Assembly (NCBI RefSeq): GCF_900162685.1
Contig: NZ_LT727828.1
Coordinates: 62,001 to 126,000, forward strand
Length of the DNA: 64,000 bases
From: Terribacillus halophilus
GTDB taxonomy: Bacteria; Bacillota; Bacilli; Bacillales; Amphibacillaceae
Direction of reading: 5' to 3'
Each line of letters opens with the position of its first letter. The first letter of the stretch is position 1. The position numbers were made by a program, and so were the translations under genes. The notes below the pieces were generated by a model. That model saw nothing but the letters and a program-made list of their open reading frames with translations, was not told the origin of the DNA and did no database searches. This document shows positions 44,090-52,266 of this stretch, piece by piece.

Positions 44090-45409
44090 TTATGCTGCTG
44101 CCGTCTGTTTAAACAGACGGCGCAGCTTTGGTACATAAAGGATAAGAAAAACAGAGCGCCCGAGACTGAACAGCAGAAACGCGAGCCAAAGTCCATGGTT
44201 GCCAAGTGGCTGGAGCGAGAAAAGCGCAGCCAGATAAAGCAGCACCGCTAAAATCATTGAATTACGCACGAACCTTACTTCTGTCATGCCGGTGAATACA
44301 CCGTAATAAACAAGGCCGAGACTAGCGACAATCGGAAACAGGACAAGCCAATTTGCGTAAGTGCTGGTTAGATCAATAATATGCTGCTGATCCGAAAAGA
44401 ACGGGTACATCCACTGCTTTCCAGCCAGGAAAACAAGCGCAAGTGTGATTCCTATACCCAGTCCCCACTGTAAAGACAGCCGAAGTGACTGCGAGAAGAG
44501 TTTTTCATTGCGTTCGCCAAGTGCCCGGCCAGCTGCAATACTGGAGGCATTGGCGAAACCGTCAAAGAAGTACGCCATCATATAGTGGACCTGAATAAGA
44601 ATAGCATTAGCTGCTAATACATCCTCTCCAAATGCAGCGCCATTTGCAGTAAACAGATTAAACACAACAAGCAGACAAATGGTTCGGATAAACAAATCAC
44701 GATTAACTTTCATCATCTGCCACATCGGTTTAGGATCCAGTGCCCGTTTGAGCAGCTGTACCAACGGATGCTGCCAGATGCTTCTGGCATATTTTCGCAG
44801 CAGCAAGAACCCGAATACACAAGAAAAGATCTCCGCAATGAGGGTGGAAGCACCTACCCCGGTTACCCCCCAATCCCACACATGAACTGCCAAGATACAC
44901 AGAAGAATATTCAGCACATTTGTACTGATCTGCAGGATAAGTGTTGCTTTAATATAAGACATGCCAATGAGCCAGCCGAGGATAACATAGTTTGCAAGTG
45001 CAAAGGGTGCTCCCCAAATTCGGATGGAAAAGTAAGCTGAAGCACTAGCATTTACTGCCTCACTCGCTCCCAAGAAGGAAAGGGAATAGTGCAGGATGGG
45101 CTGCTGAATCAAAACAAATAGCAAACCGACCAGAAAAGCGACCGCAAAAGGCCGCAATAGTGCCATAACATGTTCTTCGGTATCAAGACTAGTGGAAGCT
45201 TGCGCTGCAAAACCAGAGGTGCTGACCCGCAAGAAACCAAAAAGCCAGTACATGGTATTAAATATAATCGTGCCAATCGCAACTCCGCCAATATAGGAAG
45301 AATTGGAAAGCTGACCGACAACGGCAGTGTCAACAACACCGAGAAGCGGGGTTGTGATTGTCGAGAGGGTCAGTGGCAAAGCTAAGGCTAGATATTGTTT
45401 ATGTTGCAT
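44090..45409 (-). CDS. dinF: MATE-family efflux pump, DinF type
   Basis: 439-residue, 12-helix multidrug/toxin extrusion protein. The N-terminus LALALPLTLSTITTPLLGVVDTAVVGQLSNSSYIGGVA closely resembles the E. coli DinF subfamily, which is damage-inducible and protects against oxidative stress. It is convergent with uvrX with 2 bases between stops. No LexA box was seen before its start, so joint SOS control cannot be claimed. The 3' end contains a 22-bp perfect palindrome. Confidence 0.87.
   Translation of the reverse strand: MQHKQYLALALPLTLSTITTPLLGVVDTAVVGQLSNSSYIGGVAIGTIIFNTMYWLFGFLRVSTSGFAAQASTSLDTEEHVMALLRPFAVAFLVGLLFVLIQQPILHYSLSFLGASEAVNASASAYFSIRIWGAPFALANYVILGWLIGMSYIKATLILQISTNVLNILLCILAVHVWDWGVTGVGASTLIAEIFSCVFGFLLLRKYARSIWQHPLVQLLKRALDPKPMWQMMKVNRDLFIRTICLLVVFNLFTANGAAFGEDVLAANAILIQVHYMMAYFFDGFANASSIAAGRALGERNEKLFSQSLRLSLQWGLGIGITLALVFLAGKQWMYPFFSDQQHIIDLTSTYANWLVLFPIVASLGLVYYGVFTGMTEVRFVRNSMILAVLLYLAALFSLQPLGNHGLWLAFLLFSLGRSVFLILYVPKLRRLFKQTAAA
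44100..44121. repeat. 22-bp perfect palindrome at the uvrX/dinF junction
   Basis: GCCGTCTGTTTAAACAGACGGC, inside the last codons of dinF. There is no T tract, so it is not a classical terminator, but it could form a hairpin in both convergent transcripts. Confidence 0.6.
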
Positions 45410-45470
45410 ACGTTCTCCTTAATAGTAGTAATTACGAATAATATAACGCAACTGTTTGCAGAAGTAAACG

Positions 45471-46622
45471 TTATTTGCTCCCAAACATAAACGTCATCGT
45501 ATTCACGCGCATATTAAGGATTAGTCCAAGTGAAGCAAGTGTAATGACGAGCGCACTGCCGCCATAGCTGATCAGCGGTAATCCAAGTCCGGTAACAGGC
45601 ATTAATCCAATACTCATGCCGACGTTCTGGAATATTTGAAACGTTAAAAAGCCAGCAATTCCAGCGCCGATTAAGGAACCGAAGGAGTCATGATAACGCT
45701 GAGAGATCATAATGATTTTGTAAATCAGGGTGAAGTAAAGCAGCAAGACAATGCTCGTGCCGAGAAAGCCGAACACACCGCCAATAACAGCAAAAATCAA
45801 ATCAGAGTATGCGTATGGCACATGGGGTAATTGTTCATAACCGCTCATATTCCCAGCTCCAATTGCCATAATGGATTGGTTAAGCTGATAGCCTGAAATA
45901 GCATATTTCTCCGGCTGCAGCCAGCCGTAGAAACGACTTGCCTGGTAACTCGGCAGCATGCCAAGAATTCGGTCAAGGAAAAAGTCGGGCGCGGCGAAAT
46001 AAGTAATAGCCAATGCTAGTACAACCGTGATAGGAATCGAGAAAATCAAAAGGATTGTCTTCATACGCACGCGGGAGACAATCAGCATCACACCGTAGAT
46101 AGCAAGATAAACCATTGCATTTCCAAAGTCGGGAAACTTCATTACAACAGCAACAGGAATTAAGGTGATAAGTGTCAGTTTTCCAACAAGCAACATCTCT
46201 TCTTTCAGTGTAGGAGAAGTGTCTGTTCCTTTACTGATAACCTGAGCAAGGTACAAAATCAAACCGATTTTCATCGACTCAGCTGGCTGGAATGAAAAAC
46301 CGCCAATAGAATACCAGCCATACGCCTCATTGATTTCTTTAGAAATACTGGCTGGCGCAACAAGAATACCGATTAACAGCAGCAGGAAAAACAAATATAT
46401 ATAAAGTGACAGACGCTTTATAATATCTAAATCAAGAAAGAACGAGACAACAAAACAGCCCCCTAAACCAACGACATACCAGACAACTTGCTGCATAACA
46501 AAATATTCACCCTGTAGAATTTGAACTTGATATAAGCTGACAAGGCTCGCCAGACCAAGCAATATGATAAGTGAAAAATATATATAATCGAATTTCTCAA
46601 AGTATGATAGTAGTTTTTGCAT
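45471..46622 (-). CDS. rodA: SEDS-family peptidoglycan polymerase, RodA-like
   Basis: 383 residues, about 10 membrane helices. SEDS features: GWYSIGGFSFQPAESMKIGLILYLA, QLNQSIMAIGAGNMSG, and the extracellular segment LPHVPYAYSDLIFAV with the Asp that corresponds to the catalytic residue of RodA. The C-terminal GLMPVTGLGLPLISYGGSALVI is canonical. Unusually, the segment after DLIFAV is IGGVFGFLG where most RodA/FtsW/SpoVE proteins have an acidic residue pair (as in GEE). It may be the elongation polymerase or a paralogue. The start is ATG 46622; a promoter must lie in the preceding 60 bases. Confidence 0.85.
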   Translation of the reverse strand: MQKLLSYFEKFDYIYFSLIILLGLASLVSLYQVQILQGEYFVMQQVVWYVVGLGGCFVVSFFLDLDIIKRLSLYIYLFFLLLLIGILVAPASISKEINEAYGWYSIGGFSFQPAESMKIGLILYLAQVISKGTDTSPTLKEEMLLVGKLTLITLIPVAVVMKFPDFGNAMVYLAIYGVMLIVSRVRMKTILLIFSIPITVVLALAITYFAAPDFFLDRILGMLPSYQASRFYGWLQPEKYAISGYQLNQSIMAIGAGNMSGYEQLPHVPYAYSDLIFAVIGGVFGFLGTSIVLLLYFTLIYKIIMISQRYHDSFGSLIGAGIAGFLTFQIFQNVGMSIGLMPVTGLGLPLISYGGSALVITLASLGLILNMRVNTMTFMFGSK

Positions 46623-46681
46623 CGTTTCACCATTTCATAACGTAATAAGATATGACTCTATCGTAACAGAAATTTCCAATG

Positions 46682-46716
46682 AAAAAAGTCGTATTTCTCG
46701 AAAATACGACTTTTTT
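46682..46716. terminator. Terminator after the YtkA-like gene
   Basis: AAAAAAGTCGTATTT, CTCGA loop, AAATACGACTTTTTT; a perfect 15-base stem. Confidence 0.92.
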
Positions 46717-46723
46717 CTATCGA

Positions 46724-47200
46724 TTAATGGTGATGATGACCGCCACTATCCTTCTGTTTTCTTTGTTCTTGTTCTTGCAGAATCTTTTGTTTCTCTTCCT
46801 CTGTCAATTCCCCAACTCGGAGCTGTTTTGTCGGCATCAGATGGATATTATCTACTTTAACGTCTGCTTTTACGTAATAAACGCCTTCTGATGGAAAGTT
46901 ATATTCCAGATGATAGCTTCCGTCTTCGTTACGTGATGCCGGAATTGTATCTGCATCAGCTTTGTTGTTATCTTTCCAGACAAGGAAGGTAACGTCTGCT
47001 TCCTGACCGAGGTTTTTCCCATCACTTGTCAGCTGTGCATCAATGCGAGGAACAGAATTAGCTTCAATTGATTCAGGTACTTCAATGTTCACGTTCACTT
47101 CTTTCCGTTGGGCATAGTGATCAGCTGCATCCGGATCCGCGGAGCAGGCAGCGAGCAGAAATAACATCAGTAACAAACTTGTAATAACAAGCCTTCGCAT
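46724..47200 (-). CDS. YtkA-like lipoprotein with C-terminal His cluster
   Basis: 158 residues. Signal with lipobox LLAAC (Cys19), so a membrane-anchored exported protein. The middle part is a YtkA/FixH-type beta-sandwich (VNVNIEVPESIEAN ... SYHLEYNFPSEGVYYVKADV), followed by a Glu/Gln/Lys-rich helix (about 130-150) and the end GGHHHH, a natural metal-binding tail. The start is ATG 47200 with GGGGGG upstream. In one operon with the preceding PepSY protein (16-base gap). YtkA-like proteins are often linked to copper, so a metal-handling role is plausible but not proven. Confidence 0.8.
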   Translation of the reverse strand: MRRLVITSLLLMLFLLAACSADPDAADHYAQRKEVNVNIEVPESIEANSVPRIDAQLTSDGKNLGQEADVTFLVWKDNNKADADTIPASRNEDGSYHLEYNFPSEGVYYVKADVKVDNIHLMPTKQLRVGELTEEEKQKILQEQEQRKQKDSGGHHHH

Positions 47201-47216
47201 CTGCTTCCCCCCTTTC

Positions 47217-48587
47217 TTAAGCATTGAAGAACCGTTTCAGTGCAGGTACACGCGGAATGACGAATCGATCAAACAGCCAGACAACGATAATAGAAATTCC
47301 TACAAGCGGGAAAACAATGCCCAGAATGATTATGATGGCAATGACACCTTTCATAACCTTATTGGACGGTGCTTTTGGTGAACCAAGCTTTCCTTCCGGC
47401 TTACGAGAAAGCCAGAGAATAAACCCACTCACTGCAATACCGACAATTCCCAGACAAACAAGTACACCGATAATTTGGTTCCAAATGCCAAACTCGGTTC
47501 CTTTATGAATGGTAATACCATATGCAATAATCTTGCCTAGGAGGTGGTAATTATCATATCGATAGTCTGCGAGAACAGCTCCTGTATACTGATCAATATG
47601 CATCGTTACTTCATCACGAGCATTCGGCGGAAAAGCAGACAGCGTAAACACGCCATCTTGTGTTTGCGGAATCATGATATTATAGCCAGGTTTTACGCCT
47701 TCCTCATCGGCTATCTGCACGACATCATCTACAGACAGCTGTGCATATTGCTGGTTAGTAGAAACAGGCACGGGCAGATTCTCAGCTGACCATGGTACAT
47801 CGGCTATTTCTTTTGTTTTTACATCAGATGCTGGTGCATCGCCGATCCAAATGGATGGCGGGTATCCAATGCCAGCATTTGTCGTTAGTGCCTGAAAATT
47901 GTTACCCCATAATCCTGACCAAGGAAGACCGGTGAGAATCAGGAAAAGCAGTCCTAAGGAAATCCAAAAAGCTGGTACAACGTGCAGATCGCGTGCAAGC
48001 AATTTCTTTCCTTTATTCAGTCGCGGAACGAGTACACCGCGGATTCGCTTCTTTGATTTTGGCCAGCCTAAGTAAATGCCGGTAATAAGCAATATGAGTG
48101 CCCAGCAAGCAGCCCACTCTACGATACGATCCCCGACAGTTCCCATTAAGAGTTCGCCGTGAATCTTTTCAATAACATTAACAAGTCGATAGGAATCCTC
48201 CAATTTGCCGAGTACCACGTTTGTATAAGGGTCGATAAAAACGGTAAATGCAGTACCATCCTGCTGTATGCCTATTTCAGCCGATCGATCCGGACTGTCA
48301 CTTGGTCGATACGATGTTACGGCTGCATCCGGATAGATAGTTTCTACCGTATCAATCTGTTCCGATGGAGTTGCGGCAGTCGTCTGCGGTGTCACTTCAT
48401 AGTAGTCTTCATAAAGGGCGGCTTCAATTTGGGGCTTAAAGAGATAGATACCGCCAGTGACAGCCAAAATAATAAGAAATGGCATGATAATGAGACCAGC
48501 GTAAAAATGCCAGCGCCAAACGGACTGATAAAGAGAATGGCTTCGCAGTTTCTTCTTATGTGCCGGTGGCTTTTGTTGTGCCTCCAT
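47217..48587 (-). CDS. PepSY-associated membrane protein
   Basis: 456 residues with four membrane helices: about 30-50, 155-178, 198-220 and 375-400, plus a C-terminal helix around 420. The N-terminal segment SLYQSVWRWHFYAGLIIMPFLIILAVTGGIYLFKPQIE is the hallmark of PepSY-TM proteins (reductase-like, often siderophore- or metal-related). Two PepSY-type domains lie outside the membrane (about 60-140 and 255-340). Histidines in the helices (HFYAG, HGEL, HVVPA, HKG) could bind haem. The start is ATG 48587 with AGGAG upstream. The substrate is unknown. Confidence 0.82.
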   Translation of the reverse strand: MEAQQKPPAHKKKLRSHSLYQSVWRWHFYAGLIIMPFLIILAVTGGIYLFKPQIEAALYEDYYEVTPQTTAATPSEQIDTVETIYPDAAVTSYRPSDSPDRSAEIGIQQDGTAFTVFIDPYTNVVLGKLEDSYRLVNVIEKIHGELLMGTVGDRIVEWAACWALILLITGIYLGWPKSKKRIRGVLVPRLNKGKKLLARDLHVVPAFWISLGLLFLILTGLPWSGLWGNNFQALTTNAGIGYPPSIWIGDAPASDVKTKEIADVPWSAENLPVPVSTNQQYAQLSVDDVVQIADEEGVKPGYNIMIPQTQDGVFTLSAFPPNARDEVTMHIDQYTGAVLADYRYDNYHLLGKIIAYGITIHKGTEFGIWNQIIGVLVCLGIVGIAVSGFILWLSRKPEGKLGSPKAPSNKVMKGVIAIIIILGIVFPLVGISIIVVWLFDRFVIPRVPALKRFFNA

Positions 48588-48729
48588 TAGTTGGACAACT
48601 CCTTTTTCTATATAAAAATGAATAATGGACGTAGTCGTACAAGCATAAGCTTAGGTCAATTTTCCCTCCAGTACAAGTGGGAAAGAGCATGATATTATGA
48701 CCATTTCTTGAACTTCTTCAATATAATTT

Positions 48730-48743
48730 GTAAAGCGCTTTCA
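48730..48743. promoter_or_regulatory. cre-like site between the PepSY operon and proC
   Basis: GTAAAGCGCTTTCA keeps the catabolite-repression core AAAGCGCTTT and matches TGAAAGCGCTTTCA at 12 of 14 positions. It is about 145 bases from both divergent genes, so the target is unclear. Confidence 0.4.
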
Positions 48744-48801
48744 TTGTGTTGTCTTTAAGGCTGAAACGCTGATGGGACAGGCTTTTTCGTTGTGACATTC
48801 C

Positions 48802-48829
48802 TTGACATAGTATCCTATAGTGTTAGCAT
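48802..48829 (+). promoter_or_regulatory. Promoter of proCBA
   Basis: A perfect TTGACA (48802-48807), with TAGCAT (48824-48829) at 16 bases as the best -10 seen. No T-box or proline leader could be recognised between here and proC. Confidence 0.45.
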
Positions 48830-48877
48830 AGATAACTGTTAACAGAGATCGAAATATTCTAAAAGGAGCGATTAGGT

Positions 48878-49720
48878 ATCTTAACTAACAAACGGATTAT
48901 GTATGTAGGAGCAGGATCAATGGCAGAGGGAATGATTGCGGGGATGTGCGGATCAGACAGCTTGCAAAGTGAGCAGATTTTCGTGACAAACCGAAGTAAT
49001 GCTGTACGCCTTCGTGAGCTGCAGGAGCGTTACGGTCTAACCGCAATATCGCAAAGTGAGGTGGATTGGAACAGTATGGATGTAATCATACTGGCAATGA
49101 AACCGAAGGATCTTACTGCTGCATTGATCGATTTGCAAGACAAGGTTCAGGGAGAACAGCTGCTTATATCAGTAGCGGCAGGCATCCAGAACGAACAGAT
49201 CGAGCATTATCTTCCCAAAAATCAACCCGTTGTTCGTATTATGCCTAACACCTCCAGCACCATTGGGGAATCAGCTACAGCCATTGCACCAGGAAAACAT
49301 GTTTCAGCTGAGCAGCTTAACATGGTGACAGAACTTGTGGCGACCTTTGGTGAGGCGTTTGTTATTAAAGAAGAACAAATGGATGTATTCACCGGTATGG
49401 CTGGCAGCGGACCTGCTTACTTTTATAAGCTTATGGAACATTTCACGGAAACAGGTGTAGCTGCAGGATTTGACCAGGACACAGCCCGACAAATCGGAAT
49501 TCAGACGATGCTGGGAGCAGCCAGAATGTTAGTTGAAACAAAAGAAGACCCGGCTAGTTTGCGTAAGAAAGTTACTTCTCCAAATGGAACTACAGCAGCG
49601 GGTCTGGAAGCATTGAACGATGCTGGAGCAGGAGAGGCGATGACGAAAGCCATTCTTTCCGCAGCAGAACGATCAAATGAAATCAGTGATGAGTTAAAAA
49701 AACAATTACTGACACGCTAA
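48878..49720 (+). CDS. proC: Pyrroline-5-carboxylate reductase (ATC start)
   Basis: Final step of proline synthesis (P5C plus NAD(P)H to proline). 280 residues when started at ATC 48878, matching the 278 of B. subtilis ProI. The Rossmann motif is KRIMYVGAGSMAEGMI; the C-terminal GMAGSGPAYFYKLMEHF and VTSPNGTTAAGLE are conserved. The only canonical start, ATG 48899, would cut off the first strand (leaving three residues before GAG) and lies about 30 bases after the ribosome site AAAAGGAG (48861-48868). ATC lies 9 bases after it. No ATG, GTG or TTG occurs in frame between the upstream stop at 48860 and 48899. Confidence 0.85.
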   Translation: MLTNKRIMYVGAGSMAEGMIAGMCGSDSLQSEQIFVTNRSNAVRLRELQERYGLTAISQSEVDWNSMDVIILAMKPKDLTAALIDLQDKVQGEQLLISVAAGIQNEQIEHYLPKNQPVVRIMPNTSSTIGESATAIAPGKHVSAEQLNMVTELVATFGEAFVIKEEQMDVFTGMAGSGPAYFYKLMEHFTETGVAAGFDQDTARQIGIQTMLGAARMLVETKEDPASLRKKVTSPNGTTAAGLEALNDAGAGEAMTKAILSAAERSNEISDELKKQLLTR

Positions 49721-49768
49721 CGCCATTGCAGACACTCGGTCAAAAATCGAAAACTGGAGGAACTTATC

Positions 49769-50878
49769 ATTTCTAAACCAGCAACAGAATTAAAGCGTAT
49801 TGTCGTCAAGATAGGAAGCAGTTCGTTAACGAGTTTACACGGAGAGATTAGCCGCAAGAAGCTTGAAAAGCTAGTAGAGCAGCTTGTGAAGCTGAAGGAC
49901 AATGGTTATGAAGTACTGCTTGTTTCTTCAGGTGCAGTAGCAGCCGGCTACCGCAAACTAGGCTTTCTGGAGCGTCCGAAATCACTTCCGGAAAAACAAG
50001 CTGCAGCATCAATCGGGCAAGGGCTGCTGATGGAGGCTTATTCGGACCTCTTCCTGTCGCATGGCTATGTTGCGTCACAAATTTTGATTACCCGCGGCGA
50101 CTTCTCGGATGAAACTCGCTATAATAATGTTAGAAATACAATCAATGTATTAGTAGATCGAGGCATTATCCCGATCATTAATGAAAACGACACAGTAACA
50201 GTTGACAGGCTTCGTTTTGGCGATAATGATACACTTTCAGCAAAGGTAGCTGGCTTGGTTGGAGCAGATTTCCTTGCAGTCCTTTCTGATATCGATGGAT
50301 TGTACACGGATAACCCAGCCAAGAACCCGGAAGCGACACGCATTGAGCTTGTAGAAGCGATCACACCGGAAATAGAAGCTGCAGCAGGCGATGCTGGCAG
50401 TACGATTGGAACTGGCGGTATGAAATCCAAGCTGGATGCCTTCAAGATAGCGATGGCTTCTGGTATTAAGGGCTTTCTTGGTGAAGCAACAGCAGAAGAC
50501 ATCATCTATCGCTCTGTGCTCGGAGATGCGGAAGGTACTTATTTTGAGGCCAGTGAGGATATAGATTCCCTGAACCGTAAAAAACAATGGATTGCTTTTA
50601 ATTCCGGTCCCGTTGGTGAAATTATCATTAAGCATATTAATCAATCACCAATATTAATCAATTTGAGTGACATCCAAACAGTTAAAGGTAATTTCAAAAA
50701 AGGCGATGTTGTTCGAATTCAGAATGAAGCTGGAGAAAGAATTGGACTTGGCATCGTGAACCATGATGCATCCGAGCTTTGGCAGGCATTGGCAAGCCCA
50801 GTGAAGAATATGGAAGAGACGATTGTCGATCAAGAAGCATTTGTTTGTGAACTAAATCATACTGTACCGATTCAATAA
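49769..50878 (+). CDS. proB: Glutamate 5-kinase with PUA domain (ATT start)
   Basis: Phosphorylates glutamate, the first step of proline synthesis. 369 residues from ATT 49769: kinase domain with RIVVKIGSSSLT near the N-terminus (essential nucleotide loop), LVSSGAVAAGYR, INENDTV, LSDIDGLY and GTGGMKSKLDA, then a C-terminal PUA domain (about 280-365). Between the proC stop and GTG 49886 there is no ATG, GTG or TTG in frame, and starting at 49886 would delete the essential KIGSSS loop. GGAGG (49756-49760) lies 8 bases before ATT. CTG 49754 is upstream of that site. Confidence 0.88.
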   Translation: MSKPATELKRIVVKIGSSSLTSLHGEISRKKLEKLVEQLVKLKDNGYEVLLVSSGAVAAGYRKLGFLERPKSLPEKQAAASIGQGLLMEAYSDLFLSHGYVASQILITRGDFSDETRYNNVRNTINVLVDRGIIPIINENDTVTVDRLRFGDNDTLSAKVAGLVGADFLAVLSDIDGLYTDNPAKNPEATRIELVEAITPEIEAAAGDAGSTIGTGGMKSKLDAFKIAMASGIKGFLGEATAEDIIYRSVLGDAEGTYFEASEDIDSLNRKKQWIAFNSGPVGEIIIKHINQSPILINLSDIQTVKGNFKKGDVVRIQNEAGERIGLGIVNHDASELWQALASPVKNMEETIVDQEAFVCELNHTVPIQ

Positions 50879-50896
50879 TATACAAGGAGGAAAACC

Positions 50897-52159
50897 GTGG
50901 AGAACACATTAAAAGGACTAACAGTTGAAGAACAGGCAATCTCTGCCAAAGCAGCTGGCAAGCAGCTTGCACTTTTAACAACAGACGAGAAGAATGAAGC
51001 ACTGTTGGCGGTTGCCGATCAGTTGGCAAAGGACTACGAAATGATTTTAGCCTCAAATGATAAAGATATGCAGGCGGGGGAAGCAAAAGGCTTTGATGCG
51101 GCATTTCTGGATCGTTTGAAGCTCACAAGAAATCGTATCGAGGATTTTGCCAACGGATTGAAGGAAGTAGTTGACCTTGACGACCCGACTGGCAAAGTTA
51201 CGAGTGATTGGACGTTGGAAAATGGCTTACAGGTCAGCCGCATCACTGTACCATTGGGCGTTATCGGCATGATTTATGAAGCGCGTCCGAACGTGACTGC
51301 GGATGCAACTGGTTTAGCGCTTAAATCCGGTAACAGTATTGTTTTAAAAGGCGGTTCCTCTGCCATTCATACAAATACGGCTATCGTTGAAGTAATCAAG
51401 CGAGCGCTGGAACAGACGAAAGTGCCTGCGGAGGCAGTGCAGCTCATTCAATCAACAGATCGCAAAGAGACAGCGAAACTATTTACGATGAAGGAGCATA
51501 TTGATGTGCTTATCCCTCGCGGAGGTGCTTCGTTAATTCAAGCAGTTGTTGATTCAGCAACCGTACCGGTACTGGAAACAGGCGTGGGTAACTGTCATAT
51601 GTATATTGATAAAAGTGCAGAAGTGACAATGGCGCTGGCAACATTTTTGAATGCGAAAACAGATCGACCTGCTGTATGCAACGCGCTGGAAACGTTAATT
51701 GTTCACCGGGAGTGGCTAGAAGCGCATAAAGCAGACTTAGTGAAGGCATTACAGGATAATGGCATTCAAACACATGGTGATGAATCGGCGGTTCAGCTGC
51801 TTCCTGACTGCAAACCAGCGACAGAAAGCGACTGGTCCAATGAATATTTGAGCCTTGATGTTGCTGTGAAGGTTGTAGATTCAGTCGAAGAAGCGATTAA
51901 GCATATTGATCAATATGGAACAAAGCATTCCGAGGCCATTATCGCTGAAGATGACGAAGCAGTTAACTTATTTATGAAAACAGTTGATGCGGCGGCACTT
52001 TACCATAATGCTTCCACTCGGTTCACAGATGGGCATGCATTAGGTTTTGGGGCGGAAATCGGAATTTCAACCCAAAAACTGCATGCTCGCGGACCAATGG
52101 GATTGCCGGCTTTAACGACATATAAATATGTCATGAAAGGCAATGGCCAAACAAGATAA
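50897..52159 (+). CDS. proA: Gamma-glutamyl phosphate reductase
   Basis: Reduces glutamyl phosphate to glutamate semialdehyde, the second step of proline synthesis. 420 residues, the family length. Aldehyde-dehydrogenase fold with VPLGVIGMIYEARPNVTADATGLALKSGN, PRGGASLI and the catalytic Cys in RPAVCNALETLIVH; the C-terminal GFGAEIGISTQKLHARGPMGLPALTTYKYV is typical. The start is GTG 50897 preceded by AAGGAGG, 18 bases after proB. Thus proC-proB-proA form a complete glutamate-to-proline operon, likely important for osmoprotection. Confidence 0.97.
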   Translation: MENTLKGLTVEEQAISAKAAGKQLALLTTDEKNEALLAVADQLAKDYEMILASNDKDMQAGEAKGFDAAFLDRLKLTRNRIEDFANGLKEVVDLDDPTGKVTSDWTLENGLQVSRITVPLGVIGMIYEARPNVTADATGLALKSGNSIVLKGGSSAIHTNTAIVEVIKRALEQTKVPAEAVQLIQSTDRKETAKLFTMKEHIDVLIPRGGASLIQAVVDSATVPVLETGVGNCHMYIDKSAEVTMALATFLNAKTDRPAVCNALETLIVHREWLEAHKADLVKALQDNGIQTHGDESAVQLLPDCKPATESDWSNEYLSLDVAVKVVDSVEEAIKHIDQYGTKHSEAIIAEDDEAVNLFMKTVDAAALYHNASTRFTDGHALGFGAEIGISTQKLHARGPMGLPALTTYKYVMKGNGQTR

Positions 52160-52164
52160 AGTGA

Positions 52165-52200
52165 TAGCTCATCCAATTTTGGATGGGCTATTTATTTATT
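52165..52200 (+). terminator. Terminator of proCBA
   Basis: TAGCTCATCC, AATTTT loop, GGATGGGCTA followed by TTTATTTATT. Confidence 0.8.
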
Positions 52201-52266
52201 CAAAATTTATTGACAATTATGAATTAAATATCTATAATCAATCGCTATATGAGAGGAGAGAAATAG

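Noticed and set aside
44100-44121. Palindrome between uvrX and dinF as an intrinsic terminator
   Set aside because: There is no T tract on either side and it lies in dinF coding sequence; kept only as a repeat.
48600-48877. T-box leader for the proCBA operon, as known for proBA in some Bacillus
   Set aside because: No TGGNACC core, AGTA turn or terminator is present between the promoter and proC.
49886-50878. proB starting at GTG 49886
   Set aside because: This would delete the essential KIGSSS nucleotide-binding loop, which is clearly encoded in frame upstream behind a ribosome site.
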